Shown here in pieces: positions 46,661 through 58,407 of a DNA stretch of 64,000 bases; positions within the stretch are counted from its first letter, which is position 1, and each line of letters begins with the position of its first letter. The DNA comes from Myotis daubentonii (taxonomy: Eukaryota; Chordata; Mammalia; Chiroptera; Vespertilionidae), in assembly GCF_963259705.1 (NCBI RefSeq), contig NC_081861.1:69235623-69299622 (forward strand), read 5' to 3'. The translations under genes and the position numbers were made by a program. The notes beneath the pieces are model-generated. The model did not search any database, was not told the DNA's origin, and worked only from the letters and a program-made list of their open reading frames with translations.

Positions 46661-47283
46661 TGCTGGAAGCTGGTCCATCCTTGCTGCTTGACACAGTCGC
46701 TGCAAGGAAGAAACATCTACACAGCATATGTTTCAAGGGACCTGGGGTATATGGCATACTATTCTTAATATGTTTGCTCCCCTTCTTAGCGCTATGTGTT
46801 TTAACCAAGGTCACCTCTCAGAGAAATGTCGTTTCCCCAGGTGGGGATTTTTCCCTTGAGTTAGGGATTAACAGGACTAAGGAAGGGAATAAATCAGTAA
46901 AACCCCTTAACTAAGTGCCAGGCGGGTAATCACTTTAACAATCATGCTTAAGCTATATAATCTTTACTTAGGATAATCTCCTTCAGTTACTTCCTTGTAG
47001 CTTAAACAGAATAATAGCGTAGTGACCTTGGAATGGAAATAACAAACGCTCTAACCTTTGGAATAGAATGGATAGGATTAAAATCAAATGGTATAAATAC
47101 AGATGTAACAGGAGAATAAAGAGAGAACCTGGCTAGAACCTGGCTAGAGAACCTGGCTGGAGAACCTGGCGAGAGAACCTGGATATGCTGATCAACTGAA
47201 CGCTGTCTCCATGTCATTCCTTCTTCACTGACTCCGTCCACATCTTTGGGAACCCCTGGACCTGCTGGGGCTGGACCCCAACA
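46661..47283 (+). mobile_element. Solo LTR, class II endogenous retrovirus (second copy)
   Basis: It is 623 bases, starting TGCTGG and ending CCCAACA, with a perfect 6-base duplication gtggaa at 46655-46660 and 47284-47289. It shares most of its length with 42550-43252. A TATA-like TATAAATA is at 47092-47099 and AATAAA at 47115-47120. It has extra sequence near 46690-46730 but a shorter repeat-rich 3' third. Confidence 0.88.
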
Positions 47284-47573
47284 GTGGAATTATACAGAAT
47301 ATTATGTTTCCTTCTGTAATGGAGGAAAACATACAATTTCTTTTTTTTTTTTCATACAATTTCTTTTAAAAATTGTCTTTCCTTAACACTTTTATTCCAT
47401 TCTAAGTATACTTTATTTGGTAAAGCATTGAAATTTTTATTTCTATTCTCTTATAGTTCTGAATTAGTAAATGCTGAAGTCAGAATATACTGGGGTGGGC
47501 AAAAGTATGTTTACAGTTGTGAATGTGGGAAACAGAGTTTATTCTTGTATTGTTATTTATATGCTAGAGGCCT

Positions 47574-48340
47574 GGTGCACAGAATTTGTGCACGGGAGGG
47601 GGGTCCCTTCAGCCCAGCCTGAACCCTCTCCAATCAGGGACCCCTCAGGGGATGTCTGACTGCCGATTTAGGCTGGATCCCAGGGATCAGGCCTAAATCA
47701 GCAGTCAGACATCCCTCTCACAATCCAGGAACACTGGTTCCTAACTACTCACCTGCCTGCCTGCCTGATCACCCCTAACTACCCCCCCCCGCCAGCCTGG
47801 TCACTCCCAACTGCCCCCCCCGGTGGCCTGGTCACCACTAACCATCACCCCCAGCCTGGTTGCCCCTTACTGAACCTGTCCCCCCGCCGGCCTGGTCACC
47901 CCCATTGCCCCTCCTGCTGACCTGGTTGCCCACAAATGCCCCCCTCTGCTGACCTGGTCACCCCCAACTGCCCCCCCTGCCAACCTGGTCACCCCTTACT
48001 GCTCCCCCTTGCTAGCCTGGTCACCCCCAATTGCCCCTCCTGCTGAACTGGTTGCCCACAAATGCCCCCCTTTGCTGACCTGGTCACCCCCAACTGCCCC
48101 CCCTGCCAGCCTAGTCACCCCTTACTGCTCCCCCTTGCTAGCCTGGTCACCCCCAACTGCCCTCCCTGCCAGCCTGGTCACCCCACACAGCCTGCTGTTC
48201 AGTTGTTTGGTCATCCCTCACTAACCCCCTGCCAGCCTGGTCGCCTCACGCAGCCTGCTGTTCAGTCATCCATCAGGTTGTTTTGGTTGTCCATCCAGTT
48301 GTTTTGGTTGTGATGGCCCCTGGATTTTTATATATTAGGG
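47574..48340 (-). mobile_element. HeliBat-type Helitron A
   Basis: On the minus strand the 3' end is gtgcacaaattctgtgcac, then CAGGCCTCTAG (CTAG at 47574-47577). The 5' end is near 48340 (CCCTAATATATAAAAATCC). Irregular tandem repeats of a gcctggtcacccccaactgc core fill 47750-48240. Confidence 0.82.
47750..48240. repeat. Irregular minisatellite in Helitron A
   Basis: Repeated units of roughly 30-60 bases contain cctggtcacccccaactgcc and variants. Open frames across it have repeat-derived composition. Confidence 0.75.
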
Positions 48341-48368
48341 CTAGTTATTATATTTGTTATTATTATTA

Positions 48369-50018
48369 GTAGAGGCCCAGTGCACAAAAATTTGTGCACT
48401 CGGGGGGGAGGGGGGTCCCTCAGCCTGGCCTGTGCCCTCTCGCAGTCTGGGACCCCTCGGGAGATAATTACCTGCTGGCTTAGGCCTGCTCCCGGGTGGC
48501 AGAGGGCAGGCCCAATCCCTAGGTGCAGCCCCTGGTCAGGCTCAAAGCAGGGCCGATTGGGGAGTTGGGGCGCTGCCCCCTGTCATGAACAGAGCAGGGC
48601 AGATTGGGAGGTTGCGATGCCACCCTCAGTCACGCTCAGGGTAGGACTGATTGGGGGGTTGGGGCACCGCCCCCTGTCACACTCAAGGCAGGGTCGATGG
48701 GGAGGTTGTGGCGCCACCCCCTGTCACGCACAGAGCAGAGCCAATCAGGGGGTTGGGGAGTTCCCCCCTGTCACACACAGAGCATGGCCCATCAGGGGGT
48801 TGGGAGCTCACCCCTGTCACGCACAGAGCAGGGCCCATCAGGGGGTTGAGGAGCTCCCCCCTGTCACTCACAAAGCAGGGCCCATAGGGGAGTTGACGCA
48901 CCGCCCCCTGTCACACACAGAGCAGGGTGGATCAGGGGGTTGGGGCGCCGCCCTCTATCACCCACAGAGCAGGGTCGATCAGGGGGTTGGGGTGCCGCCA
49001 CTGTCACACTCAGGGCAGGACCAATGGGGAGGTTATGGCTCTACCCCATCACACACAGAGCAGGGCCGGTGGGGGGGGGGGTTGGGGCGCTGCACTCTGT
49101 CACACACAGAGCCGCAGGGTGATCAGGGGGTTGGGGAGCTCCCCCCTATCAGGCACAGATCAGGGCCAATCAGGGGGTTGGGGCGCCTTCCCCTGTCATG
49201 AACAGAGCAGGTCGGATAGGGAGGTTGTGGCCCCGCCCCCTGTCACACACAGAGCTGCAGGGCGATCAGGGGGGTTGGGAGCTGCCCCCTGTCACGCTGA
49301 TCCTGGTGCCAGGAGGCCTCTCAGCTCCGCTGATCCCTGTGCTGGGAGGCATATTACCCTTTTACTATATAGAATAGAGGCCTGGTTCATGGGTGGGGGC
49401 CAGCTGGTTTGCCCTGAAGGGTGTCCTGGATCAGGGCGGTGGACCCCTCTGGGGTGCCTGGCCAGCCTGGGTGAGGGGATGATGGCTGTTTGCAGCTGGT
49501 CACACACCCTTCAGGGTGGGGGTCCTCACTGGGGTGCCTGGACAGTCTGGGTGAGGGGCTGAGGGCTGTTTTCAGGCTGGGACTGAAGCTCCCAACTGCT
49601 CCTTTTTTTCTTTTTTCTTTTTTTTATTCTGGGCCAGCTTTAGCTCTAAGGCTTGCCTCCAGCTCTGAGGCCTCAGCTGCTGAAAACAGGTATCTTGTTT
49701 GTTTCGGTTCTATAATCGAAACTCTGTATCAACTCCAGCTCTGAGATCCCAGCTCTCTGACAGCTGGTTTCTGGGGTTTTGTTTAGCTTCTATATTTGTT
49801 ACAATGTTTTTTAAACTGCAAGCTCAGAGGCCGGCAAGGCAGGCAGGGAATGTTGCAGTCCTCAGTCACTGAAGCAAGCAAGCCTCATGTTCAGTTTAAG
49901 CTGCCTGGCTGCCAGCCGCCATATTGCCTGGCAGTTAATTTGCATATCGCCCTGATTAGCCAATGGGAAGGGTAGCGGTCGTACGCCAATTACCATGTTT
50001 CTCTTTTATTAGATAGGA
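48369..50018 (-). mobile_element. Composite HeliBat-type Helitron B
   Basis: It is a minus-strand relative of the element at 5763-6915, with 5' end TCCTATCTAATAAAAGAG (at 50018) and hairpin gtgcac-aaatttttg-tgcac at the 3' side. The same internal fusion of a Helitron 3' end with a second 5' start appears near 49365-49385. The minisatellite is longer (about 16 units at 48540-49310), making this copy about 500 bases longer. Confidence 0.88.
48540..49310. repeat. Minisatellite in Helitron B, about 16 units of 48 bp
   Basis: The core is gatcagggggttggggcgcc followed by gccccctgtcacacacagag. Unit starts were counted by eye at about 48559, 48608, 48655, 48702, 48749 and onward. A 273-codon open frame across it is a by-product. 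Confidence 0.82.
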
Positions 50019-50057
50019 TTGTTATTATTAACCTACTTTTTCCCACTTTTGTATTGA

Positions 50058-50729
50058 ATACTAACTCTACACCTATAACTGATTCAAGTATTTTAATTAC
50101 TTTAACCAGAAAACTCTGATAATTCTCTCTCTTTCCCCAAGTACACAAATACATATAAACACACACACAAACACACTATTTTGCTTAAATGATCAAATCA
50201 ATAATTGGTATAATTTGGGCAGCACCATAGAAGACATTTTAAGATCAAGGAAAGCTATAAGTTATGGGTTGGCAAATAATAACTTCATTTGAGTCTCCCC
50301 TTTCTTTCTGGATATTATCCTCCATTTTTGACAATAGAAAGCAAACCATTTAATAGGCAGAAGAGAACAGGAGGTGTGTTTTTAATAACTCAGTTTACAA
50401 ATAAGTACTGCAAACCTTCTATGATCTCAACTCTGTGGTAAATGCTAGCACTTGAATAAATTTTTAAAGTTCATCAGTTTTGTCCATTATAAAATAAATG
50501 TTCATTAAATAAAATTAGAATATCCAAAAAAAAAAGAAAATTCCACATTGCTTCCATTTTCAGAGACTCACGTCCACTATAAACATTTTGGTTGAATTTC
50601 TTTTCAGTATCCTTTTTGTCCTCTGTGGGAAGGTTTTATGTTGCTTTTATTATCTGCTTCATTTGGTTACTATTATATGATATAATAATTATTCTTTTCT
50701 GTTGTGTTACATCCTCTTATGTAATGCAA
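50058..50729. other. No feature recognised
   Basis: AT-rich stretch between the MITE and an L2 element. No gene or clear repeat. Confidence 0.4.
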
Positions 50730-52470
50730 TTCATTTATTAAATAAATATTTATCGTCATTAGGTATCAATCACTCTTGTAGGTACTGAAATACAGCAATG
50801 AACAGAGTTTCTGCTCACATGAGAATACAATCTAGTAGTGGTGTGGGGGACAACAATTCAAATAAACATAAAATATGTCAGGTGTTTTTAAATGCTAAGA
50901 AGAAAAATAAAGTAGATTAATTAAGAGGAATAATGAGTTCTGAAAGGGAGTGGGGTTTGCAATATCATATAGAGGAGTGAGGAAAGCCTTTCTTATTTGG
51001 TGATATTTTAGGTGAGACCTAAGAATTGATAGAATGATCCATGCATATATCTGGATAAAGAGAGTTTCAGGCAAAGTGACAGAATAGGCACAAAGCCAAT
51101 TGAGGTTTTTTTTGAGAATAATGAAGTGACTGTATGGCAGGAGTGACATGAAAAAGGGGAAGAGGAGTAAGAGATTTGATCAGCAAGGTAAGGTCATGGT
51201 AGTGCTACCAAGGTGACAATGAGATTTATTGTCTTCTTGAAGGAAAGGTTTCAATCAAGAGACAAAGTGTAGCAAAGTAAGAATTTATTGGCTGCAGCAA
51301 AAATATACTTAGGAAAGAAAAACAAGGAAGGGCATAGAAGAAGTAGCAGGAGAGCCTAGGCTGGGCTGCTTTGGCTCACTGAAAAGTCAGAGAAAAGGGT
51401 GCCTTGGAGACAGATTCAGGGGGGGAGCCCAGGACAAGCTGCTGCTGCCCATTGCTCCCCTGGTTGCAAGTCTCATGGGGCCCCTTAGAGGGAAGAGGGG
51501 AAAGGGAATGGTGATGATGTGTTCCCCTTGGGGAGAGCGCATGCTGGGTCCTTTATCCTGAGCATATTTATCTCTTTCTTGCAGGTGGAAATCTAGGGGA
51601 GGTCTCAGAGGAGGGTCACAATAGAATATTCATCAGCTTTCCAGGTGTGCTTTTTCAGGGTCATCATCTCCACTGATCGGTCAATGCAGCTGGTCCTGAG
51701 GCAGCCATAAGGTCACCTATCTGGTTTTGCTGCTTTTCTAGGCCTGGAGCCGAAATACAACTGAGGCCTAGATGTTATCTTTAGGAAGAAAAGGTCAGGG
51801 GGTCCAAACTGCATGACTAGCAATATGCTAAGGGAGGAAATGTTACCCTGGGGGCTAAGTTACTATTTTCCCAGTTTTGGCCCTTGCTAGGCATCCAGGA
51901 CTTTCTGCCCTTGGGAGTTTCTGTACTTGGACCATCATCCTTGCTCTATACATGTCTGTCTAACTGCCTATAACAGTAGAACTTTGAAATTCATTGTGTC
52001 TGAGATGAACTGCCACTAGACATTGCAAGCAAGAAAGTTACATGATTTGGCTTATATTTGTAAGAAATCATCATGCCAGTTATGTAGAGACTAGAGTATA
52101 GAAAGAAAGGGTGAGAGTAAGATTTGTTAGGAGACTGCTGAAATAGTCTAAGTGAGGGATGATGATGGTTTGGACTATGCTGTTGGCAATAAAGGTGATA
52201 AGATTTTGAGTATATTTTGAAGGCTTAACCTTCATAATATTCCAACAGACTGGATGCGGGGTATGTGGCCAAAGAAAGGGGTCAAGAGTAACTCCAAGGT
52301 TTTGGCCTAAAAACTGCAAAAAAGGAACTGCCATTTACTGAAATGGAGAAGATGCAAGGAGGGGCAGATTTACAGGGTGAAGAAATAAGAGTTCAGTTAT
52401 TATAAAATCTTTGTAATTATATTTTTAAATATTTTTTAATTAATGGCATTCTATGTTTTAGTTATAAACT
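50730..52470 (+). mobile_element. L2 LINE 3' part, interrupted by an LTR
   Basis: The text follows the L2 3' region in order. aataaatatttatcgtcatt is followed by a tacagcaatgaacagag-like segment and then gtgagacctaagaattg before the LTR. After the LTR come gagggatgatgatggtttgg and agtaactccaaggttttggc. It resumes at 51980. Confidence 0.75.
51203..51975 (-). mobile_element. Solo LTR, ERV1-type
   Basis: On the minus strand it starts TGTTATA and ends TAGCA. The 4-base target-site duplication gtag at 51199-51202 and 51976-51979 fits gammaretrovirus-like integration. It is related to 43600-44850. No internal viral region is present. Confidence 0.68.
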
Positions 52471-52472
52471 AT

Positions 52473-52877
52473 TGAAAGGAATTTTAGAGACAGGACAGGC
52501 AGGTTTAGGGAATAAGGGGTATCCATGGGAGAGGAATACATATGTGAGGACAGAAATAGCTCCAAGCCACCAAAATGCTTATCATACTCACAGAGGATAG
52601 GAAAAAGTTATAAGCTACCAGGAAGAGGGGAACATATTTTCACAGAGGATAGAGGGACATGCAATATAAGAGGGAGAGGAGAAGGGGGCACCACGTGGGC
52701 TTTGAGCTTAGAAACTGATACTACTTAGCAGAATGAGCGATGAGGAAAGCACAGAGATCCTAAATGAAGGAAGGGTCCAATTAGAAAAGGTCATGTTCAG
52801 AAAAGAGCTATAGCCTTTATAAACCCAGAGACAAAGAGACTCAAAGAATTAGGATTTTTAATTGTTTTCCCATTAGA

Positions 52878-52913
<36 letters not shown>

Positions 52914-53061
52914 TTCTTTTTGAGGACCCCTCCCAAGAAGAGTTTGTATATGTTTACAATAAATTTCCACATTTTTATTAAAGAACGCTTTAGTCTGCGA
53001 ATTTATTTTTCAACTTCATTGGACAAGGACCCACAAAGGAATCTGCACTCAGAACCCTACA
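52473..53061 (+). mobile_element. Possible LTR
   Basis: AATAAA near 52960 is followed by R/U5-like sequence ending cagaaccctaca. The start at TGAAAGG is a guess and no duplication was found. Confidence 0.3.
52880..52910. repeat. (GA)n microsatellite
   Basis: About 15 GA units. Confidence 0.95.
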
Positions 53062-53433
53062 TTTCACTATTTAGAAAATATAAATAATAAAATAGAATAA
53101 GACAAAATCACCTATAATTTTATAACCAATAAATTATTCACTCAATGGTTTAACTGTACAGTCTTAATACACATACACATTCATACAATGTATACATATT
53201 TACAGTGTGTCTGCATATAAAATTTTTCTTACTAAAATAGGAACTTGTTTTAATAATCTGATAATTTTAGAAACTGAAATCTAGCATTTGTTTAGAAAAT
53301 TTCCCCCATCTAGAAATTTAGAAACAGTCATTTTATTGTGTTCTACTACTTTTATGCTTTGATTGCTATCATGTCTGTTGTACTTTTTTAACTTTATTTC
53401 AGTTATATTTTGAATGATATCAGTTAATAAGGG

Positions 53434-53435
<2 letters not shown>

Positions 53436-53467
<32 letters not shown>
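53436..53467. repeat. (ATT)n microsatellite
   Basis: About 10 ATT units. Confidence 0.95.
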
Positions 53468-53468
<1 letters not shown>

Positions 53469-53533
53469 TTATCCTAGAAAGCTAACTTTAGTAAATACTT
53501 TCTAGTCCAGTCTCTAGATCAGTATTTCTAGAT

Positions 53534-53914
53534 CAGTGGTTGGAAAACTCTAACTTGAAGGTCAAATCAGGGCTGCTAATTGGTTTTGTATGAACTGCAA
53601 TCTAAAAAAGGTTTTTGAAGATGAATGTATTTTCAATTTATTTGATGATTGAGGAAACCAACTGAACCCTAATTAAGTGAAATGTAACACCCCCAAATTC
53701 TTTTTGTTAGAATTGTATTACAAAAAAAAAAAAGATGCTCTCTTATTATCATTGTCATTACTACATTTTGAATTTTCTGAATTTTGGAACGTGTGGCTAT
53801 TTGGTTTTTTTCTTGTTATGTAAGTACCTGAATAATATCCTTAATGTTATCTCTTGTCCCACAAATGTTAAAATAATTATCTTGTCCTTTACAGAAAAAG
53901 CTTATTGACTTCTG
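53534..53914. mobile_element. Ancient Charlie-like hAT MITE
   Basis: The left terminus is cagtggttggaaaactc; the right terminus is aaaaagcttattgacttctg. The 8-base duplication ttctagat is perfect, at 53526-53533 and 53915-53922, and fits the nTCTAGAn preference of this hAT group. Confidence 0.82.
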
Positions 53915-53922
53915 TTCTAGAT

Positions 53923-54992
53923 CTTTATGTTTGCATAAGAATAATCTGCAGAATATGAGAAAACTATAGATTTCTGTTGTTCACTCAATCTCACCACTGG
54001 TTCACTAATTTTAATTCAGCAAGCCAAGGAATAGTCATAGGAATCTTAATTTTAACAAACTCCCCAGGTGATTCTGATACACTCTGGACCACATTTTGAG
54101 AGAGACAGAATGCCAACTATTCACACTGAGCAAGCTTCAATACTGCCTTTTAACTCCATGTGGGCCAATAAGTACTTCACACCAGAATGCTGGTAAATAT
54201 CAGTTCATTATAAATATCTCACTTGAATCAATTGCTTATAGCTCTTTCTACCTGTCATCATTTGCACAAACACCTTTTACTTGGAACAGAGCCTTGCTTG
54301 AGTATCAAAGCATTGTTTTTGTCTAGGAGGTCTGTGGTTCTTAATTTAAACCCAATGTTATGAGATATATCATTATTCCTGGTTTCCATTCAGTTGTTCT
54401 TATCTTCCATGTATTCCCTCTTTATTTTTTTATTGTGTATATATATATAGGCATGCACATATCCATCCATCCATCCATCCATCCATCCATCCATCCATCC
54501 ATCCATCCATCCAATTTCCCTTTAAAAATACAAGATTTCAATTTCACTAGAATTAGTAGTCTCCCATCCTCATCCTCATCCTCATGCAAACTTTGAATTT
54601 TTGATAGGGATAATCTACCATTTGTGTCATAGTAAATTTAGAAATTTCCCAATACACCATAGAAAGAGCAAATGTTGAGACATCTGAGTAAAAATCTACA
54701 AAACATAAGGAGCTTGGAATTTAAAACATTATAGCACTTTTTAGAATCATTGTTGTTAATTTAGAAACTATGGCTGGAAGACCTTAATAAGAATTCCAAG
54801 GAGTCCTAAAACTTTCAGGTTGTATATGTGAAATTAAGAAAGAAAAATAATTCATCTTCTGAAACAACTTTAAGAGATAAAGCCTGATTCTTCTTTGCCC
54901 CCACTCCCCCCAATAATACCAATTCATGTATCACTGCTCTGTTCAGTGATTTTCTGCAAAGACCATATTTTTTGTTTCAATGTTGAGTCTTT
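53923..54992. other. AT-rich sequence with one microsatellite
   Basis: Apart from the ATCC repeat at 54461-54513 and a short (CTCATC)n-like run near 54564-54586, nothing is recognised. Confidence 0.5.
54461..54513. repeat. (ATCC)n microsatellite
   Basis: About 13 uninterrupted ATCC units. Confidence 0.97.
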
Positions 54993-55194
54993 TTAAAATA
55001 TATTTTTAATTGATTTCAGAGAGGAAGAGAGAGAGAAACATCAATGATGAGAGAGAATCATTGATCGGCTGTCTCCTGCATGCCTCCTAATGGGGATTGA
55101 GCCCACAACCCAGGCATGTGCCCAGACTGGGAATTGAACTTCGACCTCCTGGTTCACAGGTCAAGGCTCAACTACTGAGCCACAATGGCTTGGC
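54993..55194 (-). mobile_element. Ves-type SINE
   Basis: GA-rich tail at left and tRNA-like head (ctactgagccacaatggctt) at right. Confidence 0.82.
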
Positions 55195-55211
55195 AAAGAC
55201 TGATTCTTCTT

Positions 55212-55675
55212 CTTCTTCTTTTTTTTTTTTTTTTTTGGCTGACGTCTTCTTTTTTAATTTGTTTTTTTATTGATTAGGGTATTACATATGTGTCCTTATC
55301 CTCCCATTACCCCCCACTCATGTCCTCGCCCCCCTGTTGTCTGTGTCCATTTGTTAGGCTTATATGCATGCATACAAGTCCTTTGGTTGATCTCTCCCCC
55401 TTACCCCCATCCTCCCCTACCATCCCTCTGAGGTTTGATGGTCTGATCAATGTTTCTCTTTTTTGTTCATCAGTTTATGTTGTTCATTATATTCCATAAA
55501 TAAGTGAGATCATGTGATATTTATCTTTCTCTGATTGGCTTATTTCACTTAACATAATGCTCTCCAGTTCCATCCATGCTGTTGCAAATGGTAATAATTC
55601 CTTCTTTTTTATTGCAGCATAGTATTCCATTGTGTAGATGTACCACCATAGCTAAGATTTGGAAACAGCCTAAGC
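55212..55675 (-). mobile_element. Twin-primed L1 3' fragment
   Basis: Antisense L1 3' UTR and ORF2 end (about 55260-55649) is joined to a 26-base sense piece (gctaagatttggaaacagcc). The 12-base duplication ctgattcttctt is at 55200-55211 and 55676-55687. Confidence 0.8.
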
Positions 55676-55687
55676 CTGATTCTTCTT

Positions 55688-57308
55688 AATGAAGTTCCCA
55701 TGGTGTGCTGCAAGTTCATAGTCCTAAAGGCCAAATCCTTCTTCTTTTCTCCACCTTCTCTACATTCTCTTTGTTCTTTTGGGCCTATACTGATGGTGCA
55801 CCAGAGAAATGTAGCACTCCTCCCTAAAAGGTGTGAACGATTTCCATGACTTCTTTCACCCTTATGTTTCAAAAACCTATCTTTACGTATTTTTGTGGGA
55901 GTTCTTTTTTTGGGGGGTGACAGTGCATTAACTAGTATTCATTCTTTTTTTTTTTTGCATTTCAAAATAAGTGTATTCAATTTATCTGAAATCCCACTCT
56001 CTTTTACTGATAAATTCTTAATACTGAGTGCAATCATTTAATATGCTATTCTTAGTAATTCAATGAGCCTTAATTTTGTTTTTTTAGGGACAGATTTCAT
56101 ATTTCAAATATTTAAGAACATTTTCAATTTCACCCATAAACTTGATAGATAGGCTTTGCACATTAAACAAGATAAACTGTTCTATTAATCAATATACTAA
56201 AAATGTATGAACCAATATCAATTAAGACACAATTCTCACAGCCTTAAATTCTTGGCTCAGAAATTAGAGATAAAATATCAAGCAAGTAATTACTTGTATA
56301 AGCAATACAGTTTAAATAATCTGGATGACAAAACTTGCTGTTGATGAAAGGTTGTCTCACTGTATTCTGGTTTAAATATCACCTATAATTATAATATATT
56401 TGTCTTTGAGCTTTAAAATAATTACATGTATACATCTCTCACAACATAAAGATAAAAAATAGTGAAAATTGCCCAGTGGTTTAAGAAAATCATTCTGCCT
56501 GAGGTAAAACTCTTTTGGAGACTAAAGTAAGAAGCATTTTTAGTTCATTCTTGTTTTCCATTCTTTCAGTTTGTTTTACTTACATCAAAATATAATAGAA
56601 GTTTCAAAAATTTTATCTTCTACATACTTTTACTCTTTGCATGAAAGAGTTCACATTTTTTGTATGTCTCCATTGAAACAACTAAAGGTTGCATAGAGAT
56701 AATTTTTATTGCTTATGTTGCCACTTCAGAAAAGTTGTGCAGTTTCTCTTAGTATTATCTCTTGTTATTCTTGAAATGTTGCTTTCATATCTCAAAATTT
56801 GTCCCACATTAGCAATATATATTTCTAGAATATATATATAGTCTACCCAGTCTTTGGAATCCAGATGCACCAGCCATGTATACATTATGAAACCACAATT
56901 CCAAGCAGACCCCATAGCTTTGTTGTTGGTTTAATCGGCATCACTCTGATATTCACATTTTGAAAAAGAGTATCTTCAGCTAGATACATTCATCCATATA
57001 TAAGCAGTAGACATTTCCCAACATCTACTTTGACTGAACATGCACGTCCTGAAACTTTATCTTAACAAAATGATACAATATCATATACATGCACATCTAA
57101 CAGGAAATTTTGAGATGATGTTTAGACAAACTACATAAATCAGAAATACCTTAAATAAACTTGAGTGTTCTGTAGGAATGGAGTTGAGATTAGGTCATGG
57201 AGATAAAAAGTAGAGAAGAGCAGATTAGCACCAATAATTAATTTAGAAATTCACTTACAAATTAAATATTCCTGAGGTTTAGTATTACTGTATTAGTCAA
57301 ATCAGTTA
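55688..57308. other. AT-rich sequence, nothing recognised
   Basis: About 1.6 kb with no convincing gene or repeat. Confidence 0.5.
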
Positions 57309-57322
57309 AGAATAACCATACA

Positions 57323-57540
57323 GCCCTAACCGGTTTGGCTCAGTGGATAGAGCGTCGGCCTGAGGACTGAAAGGTCCCAGGTTCAATTCCGGTCAAGGGC
57401 ATGTACCTTGGTTGCGGTCACATCCCCAGTAGGGAGTGTGCAGGAGGCACCTGGTCGATGTTTGTCTCTCATCGATGTTTCTAACTCTCTAGCCCTCTCC
57501 CTTCCTCTCTGTAAAAAAATCAATAAAATATATTAAAAAA
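57323..57540 (+). mobile_element. Ves-type SINE
   Basis: The head ccctaaccggtttggctcag has an A box (tggctcagtgg) and a B box (ggttcaattcc). The target-site duplication agaataaccataca at 57309-57322 and 57541-57554 is perfect. Confidence 0.95.
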
Positions 57541-57554
57541 AGAATAACCATACA

Positions 57555-58325
57555 AAGTTAATGAAAACTATTCATTACTTTGTTAGATATCTACTTTACC
57601 TTAAAGTAGATATCGAACAAGGCAGAATTTTACTGTCTTCACAGTATTAAATTACATTTATAACATTTAAATTACTCTTTATTTCTCTACACTCTTTCTT
57701 TGAATTATTCTTGAGCTAGTTCACAAATACCCTGATTTTTCAAAATTCCCTAATGAACAAGGAAAGACATTCTTCCTCTTGACTTGCATTGCTTTGTTAC
57801 CTTCATTACCACAAATGTAATAAAGTTGCATTTCATCACAAAAAAGTAAAATATTTGCTCCTTTATTTAAGGACATTAATGTAGAATATATTTTTTGTCC
57901 AAGAAAACCTATTACAAATATATTTTTGGACTTCCCGAATCACTGAAAAAGAAAAGTTTAGACATTCCTCTATATATTTGTTCTATTAAGGGATTCATTC
58001 TGTCCTAAATTCTCAGAGAGGTGACTTGAAAAAAGAGTTGTTTGTCATTCAATTTAAACTAGCTTAAAGGTACTTTTTAAATGCCCCAAATGTTAATTTA
58101 AAAAGTCCTTGATTTCTCAAAAGCATAATTTACCCTTTTGAAAGTTTGAATTCAATCTCAAAAAGATGTAAAATTATTTATCCTATATAATAGAAGGCTT
58201 ATTTTTTATTCAAAAGTTGCCAACATCTGGTGTTTCACTTACTATTAGTTTTAAAACAAAGAAACTAATTTACTCTGATGATTGAGACTCATGGAATACA
58301 GTATCAACACTCAACCTTTTTCTTG

Positions 58326-58407
<82 letters not shown>

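Larger units (their letters stand above)
47490..50057. mobile_element. Mariner-like MITE split by two Helitrons
   Basis: The left end ggggtgggcaaaagtatgtt (from about 47492) and the right end aacctactttttcccac (to about 50057) form an inverted repeat typical of a short mariner-derived MITE. AT-rich interior remains at 47550-47573, 48341-48368 and 50019-50040. Helitrons occupy 47574-48340 and 48369-50018. Confidence 0.65.

Noticed and set aside
48380..49201. A 273-codon open frame
   Set aside because: It is composed of the 48-bp Helitron minisatellite and parallel frames are open too; no domain is present.
48540..49310. CRISPR-like array of regular repeats
   Set aside because: The units are contiguous tandem repeats without unique spacers, in a mammalian Helitron.
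57323..57400. tRNA gene
   Set aside because: A and B boxes belong to the head of a SINE with a tail and target-site duplication; no tRNA cloverleaf was found.
58181..58200. Helitron 5' end (tcctatataatagaaggc)
   Set aside because: Only about 18 bases match and no 3' end follows; too short to call.
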